A stretch of 49,331 bases of DNA from Mycobacteriales bacterium (GTDB lineage: Bacteria > Actinomycetota > Actinomycetes > Mycobacteriales > CADCTP01): assembly GCA_035995165.1 (NCBI GenBank), contig DASYKU010000078.1:1-49331 (forward strand). The letters are read 5' to 3'. Below, piece by piece: positions 49,316 through 49,331 of the stretch. The notes below the pieces were generated by a model that saw only the letters and a list, made by a program, of their open reading frames with translations, had not been told where the DNA came from and did no database searches. The number at the start of each line of letters is the position of its first letter. Position 1 is the stretch's first letter. Position numbers and translations under genes: made by a program.

Positions 49316-49331
49316 TCGTGGTCGTTCGCGT

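Noticed and set aside
44656-49331. CRISPR array or defence island proper
   Set aside because: No short regularly spaced repeats and no cas genes; the repeated 47-mer is a tRNA-derived attachment site.

Overview
The window is from a very GC-rich (roughly 73-75% by eye) actinobacterium. Supporting markers are a fasR-fabD-fabH-acpP-fabF locus with DUF3145 at its end, aceE next to a DUF3052 gene and an AhpE-like peroxiredoxin, a mycothiol-dependent isomerase-family protein, GTG starts, GTGA/ATGA start-stop overlaps and a CebEFG-type sugar importer without its own ATPase. The genus cannot be fixed from sequence alone; it is not laid out like Streptomyces in detail.

Region 1 (1-26.1 kb) is accessory chromosome. 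It opens with a broken formate dehydrogenase (catalytic chain with an internal deletion, then an FdsD-like subunit). Next come a TetR/MFS efflux pair with paired operators, two VOC proteins, an aldo/keto reductase behind twin operators, an O-methyltransferase pseudogene whose middle is inverted, and a leaderless MarR/MFS pair. A same-strand run follows: zinc alcohol dehydrogenase, secreted PHP lipoprotein, metallo-beta-lactamase fold enzyme, acyl-CoA synthetase, alpha/beta hydrolase, kinase-like protein and IclR regulator. Then a secreted GH3 beta-glucosidase diverges from a solute-binding protein plus two permeases, and a GntR(YtrA)-ABC export operon is followed by a degraded methyltransferase and a small membrane protein.

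Region 2 (26.1-44.7 kb) is conserved actinobacterial core. It holds a PPOX protein, a gene of unknown function under a perfect SOS (Cheo) box, DUF3145, and the fatty-acid synthesis operon on the minus strand (fasR, SDR, fabD, fabH, acpP, fabF, accD-type carboxyltransferase). FabD carries an extra C-terminal biotinyl/lipoyl-like domain. After it come a HhH-PHP protein, pirin, M20 amidohydrolase, aceE, a lipoprotein, DUF3052, a mycothiol-enzyme-like protein, peroxiredoxin and SURF1.

Region 3 (44.66-49.33 kb) is a decayed integration site at tRNA-Val(TAC). The last 47 bases of the tRNA are repeated perfectly 768 bases downstream and bracket only a Phd/RelE-type toxin-antitoxin pair. Beyond the second copy lie a lower-GC frameshifted AlbA_2/Schlafen-like gene, a truncated tyrosine recombinase, a secreted F5/8 type C domain protein, and fused remnants of a second integrase and an IS1380-family transposase.

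Cross-cutting signals: a ~116-base element starting exactly at stop codons (three copies), a 13-base palindrome GTCCAC(T/A)GTGGAC found four times always encoding Ser-Thr-Val-Asp, and a recurring pattern of genes damaged by internal deletion.
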